Positions 60,851-64,000 of a DNA stretch of 64,000 nt are shown here, piece by piece; position 1 is the first letter of the stretch, and each line of letters opens with the position of its first letter. The translations under genes were made by a program, and so were the position numbers. The notes beneath the pieces were generated by a model. That model was not told where the DNA came from, searched no databases, and was given only the letters and a program-made list of their open reading frames with translations. Location: positions 1-64,000 of the forward strand of contig NZ_JAKKFH010000025.1 of NCBI RefSeq assembly GCF_022230925.1, in the 5' to 3' direction. This DNA comes from Micromonospora alfalfae (GTDB lineage: Bacteria; Actinomycetota; Actinomycetes; Mycobacteriales; Micromonosporaceae).

Positions 60851-61312
60851 CTACTGCGGGCCCCGCCGCCTTCGGGCACCCGTCTTCGCGGGCCGTCGGA
60901 CCAGGCTGCCTTCGTCCTGCGCCTCTCGTAGAACAAGGCGAAAGCCGTTCTCCGTGCTCGGATCGTAATCAACCACCACGCGCTGCTCCGCCAGGTCGCG
61001 CAGAAAGGCGTTGACCCGAGTCTCGGCGTGTTCGTCGAGCTTCTTGCCGTGACGTCGCCGGCCCTCCTGCCGCAGACAGTACAGGTAGTAGTTGTTGCGG
61101 TGCTGGTGCTTGACTGACCATGGCACCAACTCCTCGTCGGAGACAGCGCGCGCGTCGAGACCATTCTTGCCGCGGAAGTAACTCCATCCGGACGCGCTGA
61201 TCCTGATGTTGTACTTCCGCTCGTGCTCCGCTGTCATCCAGGCGTACGACCGGCCCTCCTTGATCCAGCGAATGGCCTCATCCGCATTCTGGATCTTGGT
61301 TGGTGGTGCCAT
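60851..61312 (-). CDS. Helix-turn-helix-like protein, phage or accessory type
   Basis: A 153-residue basic protein. The N-terminal half, AIRWIKEGRSYAWMTAEHERKYNIRISASGWSYF (given here in parts), reads as a helix-turn-helix that would bind DNA. It is followed by VPWSVKHQHRNNYYLYCLRQEGRRR and a C-terminal winged-looking VVVDYDPSTENGFRLV. Proteins with this pattern occur in actinobacterial prophages and accessory islands. The ATG has AAAGG 8 nt upstream. Role may be local regulator; the target is unknown. Confidence 0.6.
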   Translation of the reverse strand: MAPPTKIQNADEAIRWIKEGRSYAWMTAEHERKYNIRISASGWSYFRGKNGLDARAVSDEELVPWSVKHQHRNNYYLYCLRQEGRRRHGKKLDEHAETRVNAFLRDLAEQRVVVDYDPSTENGFRLVLREAQDEGSLVRRPAKTGARRRRGPQ

Positions 61313-61494
61313 GCAGGTGCCTTTCGGTGGTAAGGACAAGCCGCCTGTGCGCACGTGCGGCCAAGTCGAGCAAGCCAGGATAGTTCACGGCAACTCGGGC
61401 ACCCCGCGCACCAACGCCAACGCCGAACGGTCGGAGCTGAGCTGGGCCAGCTCGGCGTTGATGACCCAGATCGCGCAGAACCGTCTTGCCGGAA

Positions 61495-61902
61495 TCACGG
61501 CTCGTGGCGCTGTTGCGGAGGTGGTGCCAGATTGACCCCGCCGAAGATGTCGCGCGCCTGCACCACTGGTCCGGCGACGCGGCCCGAGACCGTGTTGGTC
61601 ACCGTGTCGGCCCTCACGGTTGCCTGCTGGAAGATCTCCCAGCGCCGGCGTAGCTCTTGATCAAAGAGCGGATCCTGCGCGGCCGCGTCGACCAGCGCCC
61701 GCCGTAGAGCAACATCTCGGTCATCGGATGTCAATGACGCTGGCTCGGCCTCGATCAAGGTCCGTAGGCCAGAGTGGTCCGCGGCCTTGCGGCGAACAAG
61801 GCGCACCAACGAGGCAAACGCTGCTTTTCCTGCGTCGGCCATGCCCTCTACGGCACGGGTCGACAGGGCCACCGCGATGGCCGCGAGAATCGGATCATCC
61901 AT
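61495..61902 (-). CDS. Small conflict-system-type protein with VSGxVxGPVVQA tail
   Basis: A 135-residue protein. A helical N-terminus (MDDPILAAIAVALSTRAVEG) leads to a charged middle and ends in TNTVSGRVAGPVVQARDIFGGV. That tail motif is shared by many actinobacterial NLR-like, TIR or caspase-linked proteins, where it joins an effector-associated domain to the rest. Here it stands alone, so it may be an adaptor or the remains of a larger protein. GGGGAGAG precedes the ATG. Its start overlaps the stop of a short upstream frame. Confidence 0.55.
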   Translation of the reverse strand: MDDPILAAIAVALSTRAVEGMADAGKAAFASLVRLVRRKAADHSGLRTLIEAEPASLTSDDRDVALRRALVDAAAQDPLFDQELRRRWEIFQQATVRADTVTNTVSGRVAGPVVQARDIFGGVNLAPPPQQRHEP

Positions 61903-62038
61903 CTGGCTCTCCCCGGTTCGCTCCGGCACCTAGCTCTTCCCAGCCGACATCTTCCAGTCGTCGCTGCACGTCCGCCGCTACCGGATCGTCGAGTTCCAGC
62001 AGCGTCAGGAGGGCATCTGCAAGGGCTTCCCGGGCGGC
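61895..62038 (-). CDS. Possible small or partial ORF upstream of the conflict-type gene
   Basis: A frame of about 48 codons ending at TGA 61895-61897, 8 bp inside the next gene. The sequence AAREALADALLTLLELDDP then VAADVQRRLEDVGWEELG has strong helical, protein-like character. No clear start codon was found in frame before 62038, so it is probably the 3' end of a gene cut short, or uses a rare start. Between it and qatB (62040-62271) nothing further is seen. Confidence 0.35.
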   Translation of the reverse strand, partial: AAREALADALLTLLELDDPVAADVQRRLEDVGWEELGAGANRGEPDG

Positions 62039-62271
62039 CGTCCTGCTCCCAGATGTACGAGCTGGAGTTGATCTGTTCCCAGCGCGGTGAATCCTCCCGC
62101 ATGCGCCGACCCTTCCGCCCCGGCCGTCATGTTCCGGCTCAGGCTGCGCACTTACCGTTTCGCCGCTTGATCAGCGGAAACCACCACTCGCGTACGTTGT
62201 GCATCTGGTCAAACACGCTGGGTATCAATAGACTCTGCTCGACGTCCTTCCCATCCCCTCGGGAGGTCGGC

Positions 62272-63036
62272 ATGGGCACCTCGACGCGTCTACCAGGCCC
62301 GAAGAACGGCAGCTGGACCGCTGCCAAAGGCCGGCTGGGCACCTGGACACCGGACGCCACCAGCCGACCCGATCAACTACTCGAGCATGACCAACAGCGC
62401 GCCGAGGCGATCGCGGCCCAGTACCAGCGATCGTTGCGGGACGCCCTGAACGCAGATCCGGAGGCGTTCGGCATCCGTGCGGCAGCGGAGCAGGCCGGCG
62501 GACGGCTGATCGAGTTCCTCGATGGCCTCGGGCGAGCGGATCTTTCGCTGGTGGGGGACTTGGCCGTAGGGGATGACGCCGACGAGTTCGTCCGGCGGTT
62601 CGTCGGTCAGATCGCCGGCGATGGCCAACTCATCGTGGACGCCGCCGTCCGCCGGGCCGCCCGACGCGTCGCGGAACACCTCGTGACTCAGGAAGGACCG
62701 CTCGCCGACCCTGGCCGTCCAAGACCGGTCACCGGCGAGCTGTTCTGCGCGTTGTATCGGGCGTTCTTCGGTGAGGTGGTCGGCGAATTCGTACACATCC
62801 TCATCGCGGAAAACGTCAAGATCGCCGTACCGGCACTGGCCATCCTCGACCCGACCGATGTGGTGGCTGGCTTCGTTGCCGACCAGGTAGTCAAGGTGCT
62901 GCCCAACCCCTGCGCCGAGGCAGTCAAACATGGGCCGGAGCCACCACGGCTCGCCGATGTCGCCAAGGACCTGCTGACCACCACCGTGGCGCAGGCCCTC
63001 GGGCTCGGCGACAGCGGATTGGAGTTGGCGGCGTGA
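62272..63036 (+). CDS. qatB: QatB-like protein of the Qat anti-phage system
   Basis: A 254-residue protein. The opening MGTSTRLPGPKNGSWTAAK matches the MGTS-x-GP-type N-terminus typical of QatB. The rest is helical, with LVGDLAVGDDADEFVRRFVGQI and several amphipathic helices (AVRRAARRVAEHLV). QatB is essential in Qat but has no known chemistry. ATG with GGGAGG 8 nt upstream. The stop overlaps qatC (GTGA). No QatA-like ATPase gene lies upstream in this window. Identification is from memory of the family. Confidence 0.65.
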   Translation: MGTSTRLPGPKNGSWTAAKGRLGTWTPDATSRPDQLLEHDQQRAEAIAAQYQRSLRDALNADPEAFGIRAAAEQAGGRLIEFLDGLGRADLSLVGDLAVGDDADEFVRRFVGQIAGDGQLIVDAAVRRAARRVAEHLVTQEGPLADPGRPRPVTGELFCALYRAFFGEVVGEFVHILIAENVKIAVPALAILDPTDVVAGFVADQVVKVLPNPCAEAVKHGPEPPRLADVAKDLLTTTVAQALGLGDSGLELAA

Positions 63037-64000
63037 GCCGGGCCAGCCTCGCGTATCACTACGCAGCCCGGGGCGGCGTGTCCACCGATAGGAAGCGGGA
63101 GACCATCGGATGGCCACTGCTGGAGCACGCCGACGAGCGGTTGCAGAAATTGGCGGAGGTACCCCAGGACCGCCCGGACTGGGCCCAGGACCTGTTGCAG
63201 ATCGCCCGAGCCGTGTACCTGGCCGACAAGCTGTCGCTGCGCGAGTACGCAGTCGACGGCTGGACCCGAAGGATCGACCTCTCCGTGGAGGTGGTCGACC
63301 CCTCCGTCTGGAGCCCGCCGACGCTGCGGCTGCTGTCCCGCCTCGCGGAGACGTTAAGCGCGGATCAATGGACGATCAACATCCGGGCCGGCGGGCAGCG
63401 ATGGCCCCAGCAGGGACGGACCACCTACGCCGAGGTGGGAGAAGTGGCTCTGTTCTCCGGAGGGCTCGATTCCACCGCGTGGGCGGCAGAGCGGGCCAAG
63501 GTCGCGGCCGACCCCCTCCTGCTCGTCTCCTATTTCGAACCCCAGTGGGGCAGCAAGCAGGACCAGACTCTCAGTGCGATCGAGAGCTCGGCCTGTCGCG
63601 ACATCGAGCAGCTCAAGGCGTCGCAGCAGGTCCGTCTCACGAGGAAGCTGGAAAAATCCGCGCGTACCCGCGGGCTGCTCTATCTCGCCACCGCCATCTA
63701 CCTCGCCGCCGCCCACGGGGTGCCACAGGTGGTCGTACCGGAGAACGGGCAACTCGCCGTCAATCCCCCGCTCACACCGGCCCGGGCGGCCGCCTGCTCT
63801 ACGAAATCCGTACATCCCAGGACACTGCATCTGCTCAACTCACTGATCGACGCGCTCGGCGGCGGGGTGACCGTCGTCAACCCGTACCTGCACCTCACCA
63901 AGGGAGAGGTCTGCCAGCAGGCCCTGAACGCCGGTCTGGCCCCGGCAACGCTCACCCATGCCACCATCAGCTGTGGGCGCCCACCACGGGATCGACCGGT
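63033..64000 (+). CDS. qatC: QatC-like 7-deazaguanine-synthase (QueC) homologue, partial
   Basis: Open from GTG 63033 to the window edge, about 322 codons, so the 3' end is missing. The PP-loop ATP-pyrophosphatase motif VALFSGGLDSTAWA lies near residue 136. Later motifs are VVVPENGQLA and ISCGRPP near the edge, whose Cys may hold zinc as in QueC. Long N-terminal extension (about 130 residues) distinguishes it from housekeeping QueC and fits QatC. Overlaps qatB by 4 bp, so they are one operon. QatC is thought to modify or process a protein or nucleotide signal in anti-phage defence. Confidence 0.7.
   Translation, partial: MSRASLAYHYAARGGVSTDRKRETIGWPLLEHADERLQKLAEVPQDRPDWAQDLLQIARAVYLADKLSLREYAVDGWTRRIDLSVEVVDPSVWSPPTLRLLSRLAETLSADQWTINIRAGGQRWPQQGRTTYAEVGEVALFSGGLDSTAWAAERAKVAADPLLLVSYFEPQWGSKQDQTLSAIESSACRDIEQLKASQQVRLTRKLEKSARTRGLLYLATAIYLAAAHGVPQVVVPENGQLAVNPPLTPARAAACSTKSVHPRTLHLLNSLIDALGGGVTVVNPYLHLTKGEVCQQALNAGLAPATLTHATISCGRPPRDRP

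Noticed and set aside
62139..62360. 73-codon minus-strand ORF overlapping the qatB start
   Set aside because: It overlaps the qatB start antisense and has no ribosome binding site or family pattern.
1..64000. tRNA and rRNA genes
   Set aside because: Looked for GTTCGA-type T-loops with an acceptor stem, particularly near gltX and serS; none was found by eye. A tRNAscan run would settle this.

Overview
The window is high-GC actinobacterial chromosome, most like Micromonospora or another Micromonosporaceae. The evidence is the GC-biased third positions, frequent GTG starts, many 4-bp ATGA/GTGA gene overlaps, a FasR-fabD-fabH-acpP-fabF cluster, a single-polypeptide pyruvate dehydrogenase E1, secreted GH74/CBM2 and GH13 enzymes, and gene families typical of these bacteria. 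No rRNA, tRNA or CRISPR array was found. Functions rest on reading the sequence by eye; no database search was possible.

Positions 1-58,800 read as ordinary core and semi-core chromosome. In order: YjbQ protein; aceE with a strong terminator; a beta-glucosidase/MFS pair; gltX; a CopC-like protein; a two-component system; the fatty-acid synthase operon with its regulator; a GH3 lipoprotein; DUF3145 protein; carbonic anhydrase; alpha/beta hydrolase; HelD-like helicase; a CDF metal exporter with a likely operator; and a peptidoglycan-hydrolase-like secreted protein behind a c-di-AMP (ydaO-type) riboswitch. Then follow: PfkB kinase/SurE; a STAS protein; GH74 xyloglucanase with a CebR-like box; BON protein; peroxiredoxin/DsbA-like pair; a large LuxR (LAL) regulator; a dehydrogenase lacking its catalytic zinc ligands; a MerR-sliding-clamp fusion; serS; a four-gene redox operon (cytochrome-like membrane protein, NuoF-like flavoprotein, TlpA, CcdA); alpha-amylase; L,D-transpeptidase; and a DesKR-type two-component system with an ABC exporter.

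From about 58,800 to the end the window is an accessory, defence-type region. It holds a frameshifted remnant resembling the BREX/Pgl ATPase PglY, orphan genes of less typical composition, a small protein with a tail motif seen in actinobacterial NLR/conflict systems, and finally QatB and QatC of the Qat anti-phage system. No QatA is visible upstream of qatB, and qatC runs off the window.

Several families of short palindromic intergenic elements are scattered through the window: A, 69 bp, two copies; B, 61-81 bp, three copies; C, 42-48 bp, three copies; D, 51 bp, one copy. One B copy supplies the last codons of ccdA, and one A copy directly abuts a 21-bp tandem array. The two closest C copies flank the start of the accessory region. 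These elements, the Qat pair without QatA, the MerR-clamp fusion and the zinc-ligand-less dehydrogenase are the points most worth following.
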